Of a DNA stretch of 64,000 nt, positions 25,011 through 32,766 are shown one piece after another. The stretch spans positions 620,001 to 684,000 of the forward strand of contig JAFKLS010000016.1 in assembly GCA_017304675.1 (NCBI GenBank). Direction: 5' to 3'. The position numbers and the translations under genes are program-made. This DNA is from Sphingobacteriia bacterium. GTDB lineage: Bacteria > Bacteroidota > Bacteroidia > Chitinophagales > Chitinophagaceae. The notes under the pieces were generated by a model. The model saw only the letters and a program-made list of their open reading frames with translations, ran no database searches and was not told the origin of the DNA. Each line of letters opens with the position of its first letter. Position 1 is the first letter of the stretch.

Positions 25011-25745
25011 CTAAATACCCAATACTTCTTTCAATTTAAGATACCCAGTTTTACTTACAGGTATTTTTTTACCAGTTGAAAGAACGGCCAGATAAGTTTC
25101 TTTTTCGTAGGGATCTAAACGGGTAATCATTTGAATATTTACAATGAAAGAACGATGTGTTCTTACAAACAAATCTTTCGGCAAACTATTTTCAAAAGAG
25201 CTCATGGTTTTGTTTTTTAAGAAATAACCTTCTGTAGTGTATATTTTAACGTAATCATCTGCTGCTTCTAAATAGTGGATATCTGCAAGCGGAATGATTT
25301 TGATCTTACCATTTTCACGCACCACTATTCTGTTTTGCTGACCGGTAGAAGCAACTACGGCATCAATCAGCTGCCGGGTATTATTGGCACTTTTTTCTTT
25401 GGTTTCCATCCACTTCTGAATGGCTTTATCGAATCTTTCTTTTCCAAAAGGCTTCAACAAATAATCTACTGCATGTGCCTCAAATGCTTTAATGGCATAT
25501 TCTTCGAATGCGGTAGTGAAAATAACTGCAGGGGGCTGCTCAATTAACTCAAGCATTTCAAACCCGTTTATTTTAGGCATTTGTATATCTAAAAAAATAA
25601 GATCTGGCTGGTGCTGCATAATTGCTTTTACACCTTCAAAACCATCGTTGCATTCCTGTATAATTTCTATGCCAGGGTGTTGTGTAAGGTATTCTTTAAT
25701 AATACTCCTTGCCAGGGGCTCATCGTCAATAATAAGTGCTTTCAT
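25011..25745 (-). CDS. LytTR-type response regulator
   Basis: The protein has 244 residues. The receiver domain (1-120) has DDEP acidic residues, phospho-acceptor D53 (FLDIQMPKING) and K104-type lysine in LLKPFGKERF. The LytTR DNA-binding domain (about 140-244) has KIIPLADIHYLEAADDYVKIY and VRTHRSFIVN, the typical family boxes. It is encoded 20 bases inside the end of the sensor kinase gene, so the two are coupled. It likely switches target genes in response to an envelope signal sensed by the kinase. Target genes are unknown. Confidence 0.93.
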   Translation of the reverse strand: MKALIIDDEPLARSIIKEYLTQHPGIEIIQECNDGFEGVKAIMQHQPDLIFLDIQMPKINGFEMLELIEQPPAVIFTTAFEEYAIKAFEAHAVDYLLKPFGKERFDKAIQKWMETKEKSANNTRQLIDAVVASTGQQNRIVVRENGKIKIIPLADIHYLEAADDYVKIYTTEGYFLKNKTMSSFENSLPKDLFVRTHRSFIVNIQMITRLDPYEKETYLAVLSTGKKIPVSKTGYLKLKEVLGI

Positions 25746-26781
25746 TTTTTTGAGGTATCAAAATGGTTGCTGTAAAAATATGGTTATGGGCAGTGGTTGT
25801 TAAAAGATCAGCTCTACCAAAAATGAGAAACAATCTTCTTTTAATGGATGCAAGTCCAAAGCCGGTGCCACCGGCTGTTTGCGAAGTATGCTCATCAAAA
25901 GGGTTGGTAATTTCTATTTGTAATGAATTTCCTTGTATGGTTGCATGAATAGTAATGGTTACTGCTCCTATAACATCGTATAAACCAAACTTAATGGCAT
26001 TTTCCACAGCGGGCTGTAATAACAATGCGGGAACCTGTAATAACCTGGCGCTTTCTTCAACTTGTATAACTGTATTTAAACGATGCCCGAAACGAACTTT
26101 CTCAATATCTAAATACAATTGCAAATGCTGTAATTCTTCGTTCAATGAGTTAAGAACATGTTCTTCTTTTTTTAAAGTACCACGCAAAAAATCTGATAGT
26201 TGTTGCACCATATGCCTTGCTTTTTCAGGTTGAGATACAATTAAGGCACTGATAGAGTTTAAACTGTTGAAAAGAAAGTGCGGATGTAATTGTTGCCTTA
26301 ACTTAAACAATTCGGCATCTTTAGCAAGTTGTTCTACAGCTCTTTTCTGATTTTCTGTTTGAATAAAATCCTGTTGGGTAAACCATAACAAGCTAACGGT
26401 TGAAATGCATCCTATCATCAAAAAGCCAAATCCAAACCGCAGGGTGGTTGATTGTGAAAGTATGTTCAGATAGGCCGTATCATTTTTAAAGATGATGCCT
26501 AACAAGAGCTTCAATACAATTACCCAGACAAAACTTAATACCAGGCTAACCGTTAAAACATACCAGTATTTTTCTTTTTTAGGCAGGTAATAACGCATGT
26601 TATTAATAATCAAAAGACAACTTAATCCTAAAAAAATATTACTCAGGTAACTATCTACAATTGCTTCGGTTTCCGAGATGCCAAATTTTAAAAGAATATT
26701 CCATTGCAAAAATGTCCATACCAGCCACCATCCTGCAAAAATGAAGGGAACGCCTTTATTGGATAAGAATGATTTTGACAA
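25726..26781 (-). CDS. LytS-like sensor histidine kinase
   Basis: The protein has 351 residues. The first 150 contain four hydrophobic segments. A His-kinase box then follows with HPHFLFNSLNSISALI (His phosphorylated) near 170 and an ATPase domain with the N-box AVENAIKFGL and G-box GTGFGLASIKRRL near the end. There is no large extracellular sensor, so a ligand or membrane state is probably read by the transmembrane part. It overlaps the regulator by 20 bases, and the DUF4288 gene precedes it by 5 bases. The pairing is typical of LytS/LytT in Bacteroidota. Confidence 0.92.
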   Translation of the reverse strand: MSKSFLSNKGVPFIFAGWWLVWTFLQWNILLKFGISETEAIVDSYLSNIFLGLSCLLIINNMRYYLPKKEKYWYVLTVSLVLSFVWVIVLKLLLGIIFKNDTAYLNILSQSTTLRFGFGFLMIGCISTVSLLWFTQQDFIQTENQKRAVEQLAKDAELFKLRQQLHPHFLFNSLNSISALIVSQPEKARHMVQQLSDFLRGTLKKEEHVLNSLNEELQHLQLYLDIEKVRFGHRLNTVIQVEESARLLQVPALLLQPAVENAIKFGLYDVIGAVTITIHATIQGNSLQIEITNPFDEHTSQTAGGTGFGLASIKRRLFLIFGRADLLTTTAHNHIFTATILIPQKNESTYY

Positions 26782-26786
26782 GTGCT

Positions 26787-27146
26787 TTAATTTAATCTGA
26801 TGCTTTGATGGGTACAGTTTTCCAATAAATGAGATGCCCTTAGTTTGGTAACATGTATAAAAGTTTCGGCATCGTCTTCCTCTTTTATACGTGAATACAT
26901 TTCGGCCCCATCGAGCAATTCGTTTAAAGGATGAATTTCAGAAACATCAATGAATTTCCAAATTACAGGCTTTTCTCCCTTGTTTAAAAAATAGTCTTCT
27001 TCTTTCTCTCCCAGCAGCCTTGCTTTTTGAAAGGCATGTAAATCGTCTTCTGCACAAATAATCCTTAATTGTTCATCAAATTGCGGCAAATGCAGTTCTC
27101 CCTTGCAGATGATCTGATAAATGATTTTTGTAAGATACCATTGCAT
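26787..27146 (-). CDS. DUF4288 protein
   Basis: The 119-residue protein begins MQWYLTKIIYQIICKGE and has the FIDVSEIHPLNELLDGAEMYSRI segment of DUF4288, a small family of unknown function with a mixed alpha/beta sequence. It is a soluble cytoplasmic protein. It lies 5 bases before the sensor kinase start, which suggests a common operon with the LytS/LytT pair and a link to cell-envelope signalling, but no activity is known. Confidence 0.8.
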   Translation of the reverse strand: MQWYLTKIIYQIICKGELHLPQFDEQLRIICAEDDLHAFQKARLLGEKEEDYFLNKGEKPVIWKFIDVSEIHPLNELLDGAEMYSRIKEEDDAETFIHVTKLRASHLLENCTHQSIRLN

Positions 27147-27222
27147 ATGAGTTGGGTTATGTGTTATGAATTGTGCGTGATGTGTATATTTTCATTATCC
27201 ATCATTCATCACTTATCATTGT
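27147..27222. repeat. Degenerate heptamer array in the lia-DUF4288 gap
   Basis: The gap is built of seven-base units. On one side TTCATTA, TCCATCA, TTCATCA and CTTATCA (27191-27218) follow each other; on the other, GTTATGT, GTTATGA and GTGATGT-type units lie in the opposite sense (27156-27183). The two halves are roughly inverted around 27184-27190. Confidence 0.7.
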
Positions 27223-27984
27223 TTAAAAACTTCTTATTTCAATACCTGCAAACACGGCTGAGCCTTTTATCAATAATATTTTATTAGGGTCGGCTTGGTA
27301 TTGCGCCTGGTAATTCCTTTTATCATCAAAGCCATGAAAAACACCTTCCAATTCATTTTGCACGGTCCAGTTGGCGGGAACAATGAGTTTAATACCACCG
27401 AATACCTCTTCCAGCTTTAATACGGCAGTTCCCTGAATATCTGTTTTAGAGAAATCAATTTCTGCGCCGCCAAAAACACAGGTAAGCTTACCTCCTTTAA
27501 AATTTTTTGAAAGAATGGTTCTTTTTACACCGCTAAAAACAGAGTGTACATCAATATAATCTTCTCCGGTAGGTGTAAAATCAGTTTCCGGCACGGCAGG
27601 GTTACCATGCCATTGTTCTCTCCTCCATTCACGCCTTCTTTCTTTTTTGGCAGATTTGGGTACCAGTATATAAATAACACCCACTGTTATGAAAATAATG
27701 GGTAGCAAAAATTTGCGCAGCTCATGGTAGGCTATAAATTCATCCCACATAAAAATACCGCCTATGGCCATGAGTATAAGCCAGCCTGCACCACGAAAAT
27801 CGTTTCTTATACCGCTTACTGCGCCAATTACAATAAGTAACATTTGCCAGGTGAATACCCAATGCGGTATGCCCATGTTCAGTTTGTCTGCAAATAAAAC
27901 GCCGCCGATGCCCAATAATATTACACCGGTCCAAAACCTGTTGTTCCTGTTTTTTTGAATTTGCTGTGTATTATCTCCTTGCAT
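27223..27984 (-). CDS. LiaF-like membrane protein (DUF5668 + LiaF C-terminal domain)
   Basis: The protein has 253 residues. The first 115 carry four transmembrane segments of DUF5668 type (FWTGVILLGIGGVLFADKL and so on). The C-terminal half is the cell-wall-active-antibiotic response domain (SVFSGVKRTILSKNFKGGKLTCVFGGAEIDFSK), built of repeated beta strands. In Firmicutes, LiaF inhibits an envelope-stress kinase. Here it lies next to a LytS/LytT pair, so a related role is plausible but unproven. Its promoter has a good -7 element TAGCTTTG on the reverse strand at 28009-28016 with a TTG-type -33 at 28037-28040, about 25-30 bases before the start. Confidence 0.82.
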   Translation of the reverse strand: MQGDNTQQIQKNRNNRFWTGVILLGIGGVLFADKLNMGIPHWVFTWQMLLIVIGAVSGIRNDFRGAGWLILMAIGGIFMWDEFIAYHELRKFLLPIIFITVGVIYILVPKSAKKERRREWRREQWHGNPAVPETDFTPTGEDYIDVHSVFSGVKRTILSKNFKGGKLTCVFGGAEIDFSKTDIQGTAVLKLEEVFGGIKLIVPANWTVQNELEGVFHGFDDKRNYQAQYQADPNKILLIKGSAVFAGIEIRSF

Positions 27985-28008
27985 ATGTTATTATTTTGTT
28001 TGATAACT

Positions 28009-28040
28009 CAAAGCTACCATGCCTTGTTTGTTTCAGCAAT
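28009..28040 (-). promoter_or_regulatory. Bacteroidota promoter of the LiaF-like gene
   Basis: On the reverse strand, TAGCTTTG (28016 down to 28009) fits TAnnTTTG, and ATTG (28040 down to 28037) lies 20 bases upstream as a -33 element. The start codon is 25 bases further. Confidence 0.6.
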
Positions 28041-28160
28041 ACGGTTTAGGTTGTAAAGGGATAGGCTTCGGTAAGAAGATGAAAAAAAGCGGTTAAAATT
28101 TCAGCAGGCAAAAAGTATTACCTTAATAGCAAAGCCATATCAACACAGTTATGTATTTCT

Positions 28161-29066
28161 TTACTGTTTACCAATAAGTATCACACCCACAACTACCAGC
28201 AGTGTTCCTGCCAATTGAAGCGGTAAAATGTTTTCGCCTAAAATAAAATATGCCTGTAAAATGGTAGATACGGGGCCAATACTGGTAATGATGGCAACAT
28301 TGTTACTGCCTATTTGTTTCATTCCATAGCTCATCATGAAAGAAGGCAATACGGTAGCAATTATGGCAAGTGCAAGTGAATAACCAATAATGCTTTCTGT
28401 AAAATGAACACTATGATAATCTCTTGTAAGTGCATAGTGAATAAAGATACCCGCCGTAGCAAATAACATTACATAAGCTGTGTATTTAGAAACACCAATG
28501 CTTCCAACAATTTTACCGGTGCCTACTATGTAAAACGAGTAGGTAACAGCACAGAGGAATACCATGAAAGAGCCGAAATAAAAATCGGGGTTAGATGTGT
28601 CTGCTTTTAATTCTCCAACAAATGCAATACCAATGCCCATATAGGTTAACACCAAGGCAATGGCTTGTATTTTGTTCAGTTTTGTTTTAAAAACAAATGT
28701 ATTCAGTAATACCGCAAATGTGGGATAAAGAAAAAGTATCAAACGCTCTAAGCCGGCCGAAACATATTGTAACCCTATAAAATCGAATAAGCTGCTTAGG
28801 TAATAACCCAGTATCCCCATCAAGAAAATATAAAACCATTGTTTGGAAGTAAGCTTCCGGTTATTTTCTTTTCTTCCCGAACGGACAGCTATAATTAAAT
28901 AAAAGGGCAGAGAAAATAACATTCTTAACATTAATAAAGTAATGGCATCTATGTGAACCGCTTTAAAAGCGAGCTTAACGAAAATAGCTTTGGTAGAAAA
29001 AAATACAGTGCCTAATAAAGCAATGATAAACCCTGTTGATGAAATTGATTTTTGCTGATCGCTCAT
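28161..29066 (-). CDS. EamA/DMT-family transporter
   Basis: The protein has 301 residues from the ATG at 29066 (MSDQQKSISSTGFI). A 35-codon extension upstream lacks a family match. Ten hydrophobic segments form two EamA repeats; the family segment FIGLQYVSAGLERLILFLYPTFAVLL is in the first and GPVSTILQAYFILGENILPLQLAG in the second. Such transporters export metabolites or amino acids; the substrate cannot be told. The gene is divergent from the exported racemase-like gene, with 52 bases between starts. Confidence 0.88.
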   Translation of the reverse strand: MSDQQKSISSTGFIIALLGTVFFSTKAIFVKLAFKAVHIDAITLLMLRMLFSLPFYLIIAVRSGRKENNRKLTSKQWFYIFLMGILGYYLSSLFDFIGLQYVSAGLERLILFLYPTFAVLLNTFVFKTKLNKIQAIALVLTYMGIGIAFVGELKADTSNPDFYFGSFMVFLCAVTYSFYIVGTGKIVGSIGVSKYTAYVMLFATAGIFIHYALTRDYHSVHFTESIIGYSLALAIIATVLPSFMMSYGMKQIGSNNVAIITSIGPVSTILQAYFILGENILPLQLAGTLLVVVGVILIGKQ

Positions 29067-29118
29067 TATTATAATGTAGATTGCAAAATAATTGAAAGAG
29101 TACCATAAATCTTTTCGC

Positions 29119-30510
29119 ATGAAGTATTTAGTTTTTTCAGGCATGTTTATTTTACTGATCTCGACAAGCATGGCTCAAACTCATTTAAAGGCACCAAACA
29201 AAAAATTACCCGTAGGTGTTTTTGATTCCGGTACCGGCGGGTTAACCGTTTTAGAAGCAATGCTTACTTTGGATATGTTTAATAACGAAACAGGTAAACC
29301 GGGTGCTGATGGTAAACCGGATTTTCAATCTGAATTTTATCAATACCTGGCCGATCAGGCCAACATGCCTTATGGTAATTATGCTGCTGAAAAGAAAACA
29401 GACCTCTTAAAAGAGCATATTATTAAGAACATGAATTTCTTTTTAAACACTACTTATTCTGTTCAAACACAAAATGTTTTTTCTAATCAGCAAAAGCAGC
29501 AGGTAAAGATGATTGTGATTGCCTGTAATACTGCTACAGCTTATGCTTTGCCGGATATAAAGAAACATGTTGAGGATTTGGGGTATAATGTGCCTGTGAT
29601 TGGGGTGATTGACGCAGGATCGAAGGCTGCATTACAATACCAGCAAAAAAATATTGGAACAATCGGTGTGTTTGCAACTGCAGGCACAGTTGCCAGTAAT
29701 GGCTATCCGAGAACTTTAAAGGCAATGGCAACGCAACTGGGAATGAAAGAACCATCAATTATTAGCCAGGGAGGCTTCGGGTTGGCAGAGAGCATAGACC
29801 GTGACTGGAGCTTTTACGTAGATACCCTTACAAAAGCAAGAAACACGTATAAAGGCCCTTCTGTTAAAAACCTTAATTATACAATAGATACAACCTTGTT
29901 AAATGTATACCGATTCAATAAAAACAGGAATGAGTTGTTGTGTGAATACGATAATACGGGCAAATGCTTAGACATTCAACTGAATGAGCCTGCCAATTAT
30001 GTTCGTTACCATTTGGTAAGCCTGTTAGAGAAAATGAGAAACGAGCATGTACAGCCTGCTATGAATACATTAATACTTGGCTGCACACATTACCCATATA
30101 TGAAAGATACCATTGCAAAAGTGCTGAACGAATTATACAACTATCAGTTAAATGGAGAATACAGGTACAGGGCTTTTTTAGCCGAACATGTAGAATTGAT
30201 AGACCCTTCTGTGGAAACTGCCAAGGAAGCTTATATTGCGCTTAGAAAAAATGATTTGTTGAATAATGCAGCTAAAGAAGGTAACCATTTCTTTATTACT
30301 ATACCAAACACTTCTTTAAAAGAAACGCAATTACAGCCGGACGGATGGTTTACTTATGAATATAAATATGGCAGGGTGGCAGGAGCGAATAAAGATTATG
30401 TTCAGTTTGTACCTTTCAATACAAAGAATATCTCAACAGCAACTTATAATAGGTTTAAAGTAGCATTGCCGCATGTGTATGGTGAGATTGTGAAAACAAT
30501 TAAGTTATAA
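29119..30510 (+). CDS. Exported glutamate/aspartate-racemase-like protein
   Basis: The protein has 463 residues from the ATG at 29119 (MKYLVFSGMFILLIS). It begins with a signal peptide ending near SMAQ, and is far longer than cytosolic glutamate racemase (about 265). The racemase fold is visible: VFDSGTGGLTVLEAM, the first catalytic cysteine in VIACNTATAYALP and the second in LGCTHYPYM. Inserts lie between them (for example 65-115 and 240-300). Both cysteines are present, so activity on an exported substrate is possible. It might recycle D-amino acids of peptidoglycan outside the cytosol; that is inference. It is monocistronic and ends at a strong hairpin (30549-30579). Confidence 0.8.
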   Translation: MKYLVFSGMFILLISTSMAQTHLKAPNKKLPVGVFDSGTGGLTVLEAMLTLDMFNNETGKPGADGKPDFQSEFYQYLADQANMPYGNYAAEKKTDLLKEHIIKNMNFFLNTTYSVQTQNVFSNQQKQQVKMIVIACNTATAYALPDIKKHVEDLGYNVPVIGVIDAGSKAALQYQQKNIGTIGVFATAGTVASNGYPRTLKAMATQLGMKEPSIISQGGFGLAESIDRDWSFYVDTLTKARNTYKGPSVKNLNYTIDTTLLNVYRFNKNRNELLCEYDNTGKCLDIQLNEPANYVRYHLVSLLEKMRNEHVQPAMNTLILGCTHYPYMKDTIAKVLNELYNYQLNGEYRYRAFLAEHVELIDPSVETAKEAYIALRKNDLLNNAAKEGNHFFITIPNTSLKETQLQPDGWFTYEYKYGRVAGANKDYVQFVPFNTKNISTATYNRFKVALPHVYGEIVKTIKL

Positions 30511-30611
30511 ATAGTAAGTGATAGGTTTTAAGTTTTGTAAAAAATAAAAAAAAGATGAATGATTTGCATTCATCTTTTTACTTATAACTTATTACTTACA
30601 ACGTATAACTT
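30511..30611. repeat. Mirrored heptamer arrays flanking a terminator
   Basis: Left units TAAGTTA, TAAATAG, TAAGTGA, TAGGTTT and TAAGTTT run in steps of seven from 30501. Right units TACTTAT, AACTTAT, TACTTAC, AACGTAT and AACTTTT occupy 30579-30613. The right family is the reverse complement of the left one, so the hairpin terminator sits inside an extended inverted arrangement. Confidence 0.75.
30549..30579. terminator. Bidirectional terminator between racemase-like gene and dapD
   Basis: Perfect 13-base arms at 30549-30561 and 30567-30579 with a five-base loop, with A/T tracts at both ends. It serves the convergent genes on both strands. Confidence 0.85.
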
Positions 30612-31424
30612 TTACACCGCCACATTAAAATCTCTCAACGCATCATTCAGGCTTGTTTTCAAGTCTGTGCTGGGTTTACGCTGGCCAATAATCAAAGCAC
30701 AATTAACATTATAGGCTCCTGCCGGAAATTGTTTAGGGTAACTTCCCGGGATTACAACACTTCTTGCAGGAACAACACCTTTATATTCAATCGGTTCGTT
30801 ACCACTAACATCAATGATTTTGGTAGATTGAGTTAATACTACGTTCGCTCCCAATACTGCTTCTTTCTCCACTTTCACACCTTCTACCACAATGCTTCTG
30901 CTACCGAGAAAACAACCATCTTCAATAATTACCGGGCTTGCCTGCAATGGTTCTAATACACCACCAATACCAACACCACCGCTCAGGTGAACTCCTTTGC
31001 CAATTTGGGCACAACTGCCAACCGTGGCCCATGTATCTACCATGGTGCCTTCATCTACATAAGCACCAATATTTACATAGCTTGGCATTAGTACAACATT
31101 TTTTGCCAGGTATGCGCCATAACGTGCTACCGCATGCGGCACCGCACGAACGCCCAATGATGCATAATCTTTTTTCAACAACATCTTATCGTAAAATTCG
31201 AATGGAGCCAACTCCCATGTTTGCATCTGCTGAATACCGAAGTACATTAATATAGCCTGCTTTACCCATTCATTTACCTGCCAGCCGTTTGCTGAGGGCG
31301 AAGCAGTTCTTAATCTTCCCTTATCCACTTCTTCAATCACTGCTCTTACGGCATCGCTGTATGTTTTATCTTTTAATAATTCTCTGTTATTCCAAGCTTC
31401 TAATATTCTTTCTTGTAACGACAT
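30612..31424 (-). CDS. dapD: 2,3,4,5-tetrahydropyridine-2,6-dicarboxylate N-succinyltransferase
   Basis: The protein has 270 residues. The N-terminal helical region (ILEAWNNRELLKDKTY) is followed by a left-handed beta helix with hexapeptide repeats, including YVNIGAYVDEGTMVDTWATVG and VHLSGGVGIGGVLEPLQ. It adds a succinyl group to tetrahydrodipicolinate in the lysine/diaminopimelate pathway, feeding peptidoglycan. Length and motifs agree with DapD. A Bacteroidota-like -7 element (TACTTTCG on the reverse strand) lies just before the start. It is a single gene ending at the shared terminator. Confidence 0.94.
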   Translation of the reverse strand: MSLQERILEAWNNRELLKDKTYSDAVRAVIEEVDKGRLRTASPSANGWQVNEWVKQAILMYFGIQQMQTWELAPFEFYDKMLLKKDYASLGVRAVPHAVARYGAYLAKNVVLMPSYVNIGAYVDEGTMVDTWATVGSCAQIGKGVHLSGGVGIGGVLEPLQASPVIIEDGCFLGSRSIVVEGVKVEKEAVLGANVVLTQSTKIIDVSGNEPIEYKGVVPARSVVIPGSYPKQFPAGAYNVNCALIIGQRKPSTDLKTSLNDALRDFNVAV

Positions 31425-31493
31425 TTTTTAAATTTTTGCGAAAGTAAATGAATTCAACAATTAATGAATTTTAGGGTCTACGGATTGAAGAAC

Positions 31494-31535
31494 CTGAAAT
31501 TTGCAATCTGAAATCTGTAATCTGTAATCTGTAAT
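31494..31535. repeat. CTGTAAT heptamer array, dapD to desulfurase gap
   Basis: Six units follow in exact steps of seven: CTGAAAT, TTGCAAT, CTGAAAT, CTGTAAT, CTGTAAT and CTGTAAT. The last three are identical. The array lies between the dapD leader and the end of the cysteine desulfurase gene. Confidence 0.85.
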
Positions 31536-31538
31536 CAT

Positions 31539-32666
31539 CTAAATAACCTCTTTCAGTTTTTCAACCACAGTATCGATTTCTTCTTTTGTGTTTTGTTTGC
31601 TGAAACTGAAACGAACGGTAACCTGATTTGGATTATTATTAATAGCCCTGATCACATGGCTGCCGGCATCGGCACCACTTGTGCAGGCGCTACCCCCACT
31701 GGCACAGATATGGTTAATATCCAGATTAAATAAAAGCATCTCGCTTTTTTCTGTTTTGGGGAAGCTTACGCTTAATACAGTGTACAAGCTTTTACCCAAA
31801 GTATCGCCGTTGAATGCAACACCTTTTATATGTTTCTTCAACTGATCGTGCATATACAATTTCAATCCATTAATATGTGCACTTTCTTTCTCGTAATTGG
31901 TTGTTGCTATTTCCAAAGCTTTTGCAAAGCCTACAATGCCGTATAAATTTTCAGTTCCTGCACGCATGTTACGTTCCTGAGAACCGCCATTGATAAAAGG
32001 TTTGATCTTTACATTTTCGTTAATGTATAAGATCCCAACACCTTTTGGTCCATGGAATTTATGTCCGGCACCGGTTACAAAATGAACAGGTGTATTTCTG
32101 AGATCGAAAGGGAAATGGCCTACTGTTTGAACTGTATCACTATGAAAAATAGCGTTGTATTTTTTACAGATATTGCCCACTGCATGCAGATCTGTTATAT
32201 TACCAATCTCGTTGTTGGCATGCATTAAGGTAACCAGTGTTTTTTCTTCGCTTTCAGACAAAAGTCTTTCCAGGTCTTCCAGATCAATATGCCCGTTGGG
32301 TAAGACTTTTACATAACTTAAAGAAGCTTCGCCGGTACAATGCATATGTTCTACGGTATGCAAGGTTGCATGATGTTCTATAGGAGAGCTAATAATATGT
32401 CTGCAGCCCAAATCTCTTATTGCGGCACTAATAGCTGTATTACTACTTTCTGTTCCGCCACTTGTAAAAAATATTTCGGCCGGATGCGCATTTAAAATTC
32501 TGGCAACCGTTTTTCTGGCATTCTCCACTGCAAGGCGGCTTTCACGGCCATAGCTGTAAATAGAGGAGGGGTTTCCAAAGTGGGTTGTTAAATACGGCAT
32601 CATTGCTTCTAATACTTCATGATCTAAAGGGGTAGTGGCGGCATTGTCGAAATAAACTCTTTGCAT
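31539..32666 (-). CDS. Cysteine desulfurase (NifS/IscS family)
   Basis: The protein has 375 residues. It opens MQRVYFDNAATTPLDHEV and has the PLP lysine in GAGHKFHGPKG. The catalytic cysteine loop is SGGSACTSGADAGSHV, longer than in SufS. It takes sulfur from cysteine for iron-sulfur clusters or tRNA thiolation. The type II NifS/IscS-like active-site loop favours class I. No scaffold or IscU gene is adjacent, although hscA lies 30 kb further on. The upstream reverse-strand -7 element is TACTTTTG (32672-32679). It is well conserved over its full length. Confidence 0.9.
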   Translation of the reverse strand: MQRVYFDNAATTPLDHEVLEAMMPYLTTHFGNPSSIYSYGRESRLAVENARKTVARILNAHPAEIFFTSGGTESSNTAISAAIRDLGCRHIISSPIEHHATLHTVEHMHCTGEASLSYVKVLPNGHIDLEDLERLLSESEEKTLVTLMHANNEIGNITDLHAVGNICKKYNAIFHSDTVQTVGHFPFDLRNTPVHFVTGAGHKFHGPKGVGILYINENVKIKPFINGGSQERNMRAGTENLYGIVGFAKALEIATTNYEKESAHINGLKLYMHDQLKKHIKGVAFNGDTLGKSLYTVLSVSFPKTEKSEMLLFNLDINHICASGGSACTSGADAGSHVIRAINNNPNQVTVRFSFSKQNTKEEIDTVVEKLKEVI

Positions 32667-32671
32667 AGCCG

Positions 32672-32679
32672 CAAAAGTA
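32672..32679 (-). promoter_or_regulatory. -7 element of the cysteine desulfurase gene
   Basis: TACTTTTG on the reverse strand fits TAnnTTTG exactly and lies 6-13 bases before the start codon, implying a very short leader. A -33 element is not clear. Confidence 0.45.
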
Positions 32680-32709
32680 ATTTTTTTTAAGAAAAGCCTA
32701 TGATGAATA

Positions 32710-32741
32710 AAAAAGGAGATTAAAGAATTAATCCCCTTTTT
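32710..32741 (-). terminator. Terminator after the glmM-type gene
   Basis: Arms at 32710-32723 and 32728-32741 pair with one mismatch around AGAA, with A and T tracts. It lies 25 bases after the mutase stop. Confidence 0.75.
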
Positions 32742-32766
32742 ATATTTAAATGTGATGAAGTTGTTT

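Noticed and set aside
29066..29171. 35-codon extension of the EamA transporter
   Set aside because: It would overlap the start of the divergent racemase-like gene, and the family begins near MSDQQK.
31494..31535. CTGTAAT array as a CRISPR
   Set aside because: Units are seven bases, directly joined with no spacers, and no cas genes are near.
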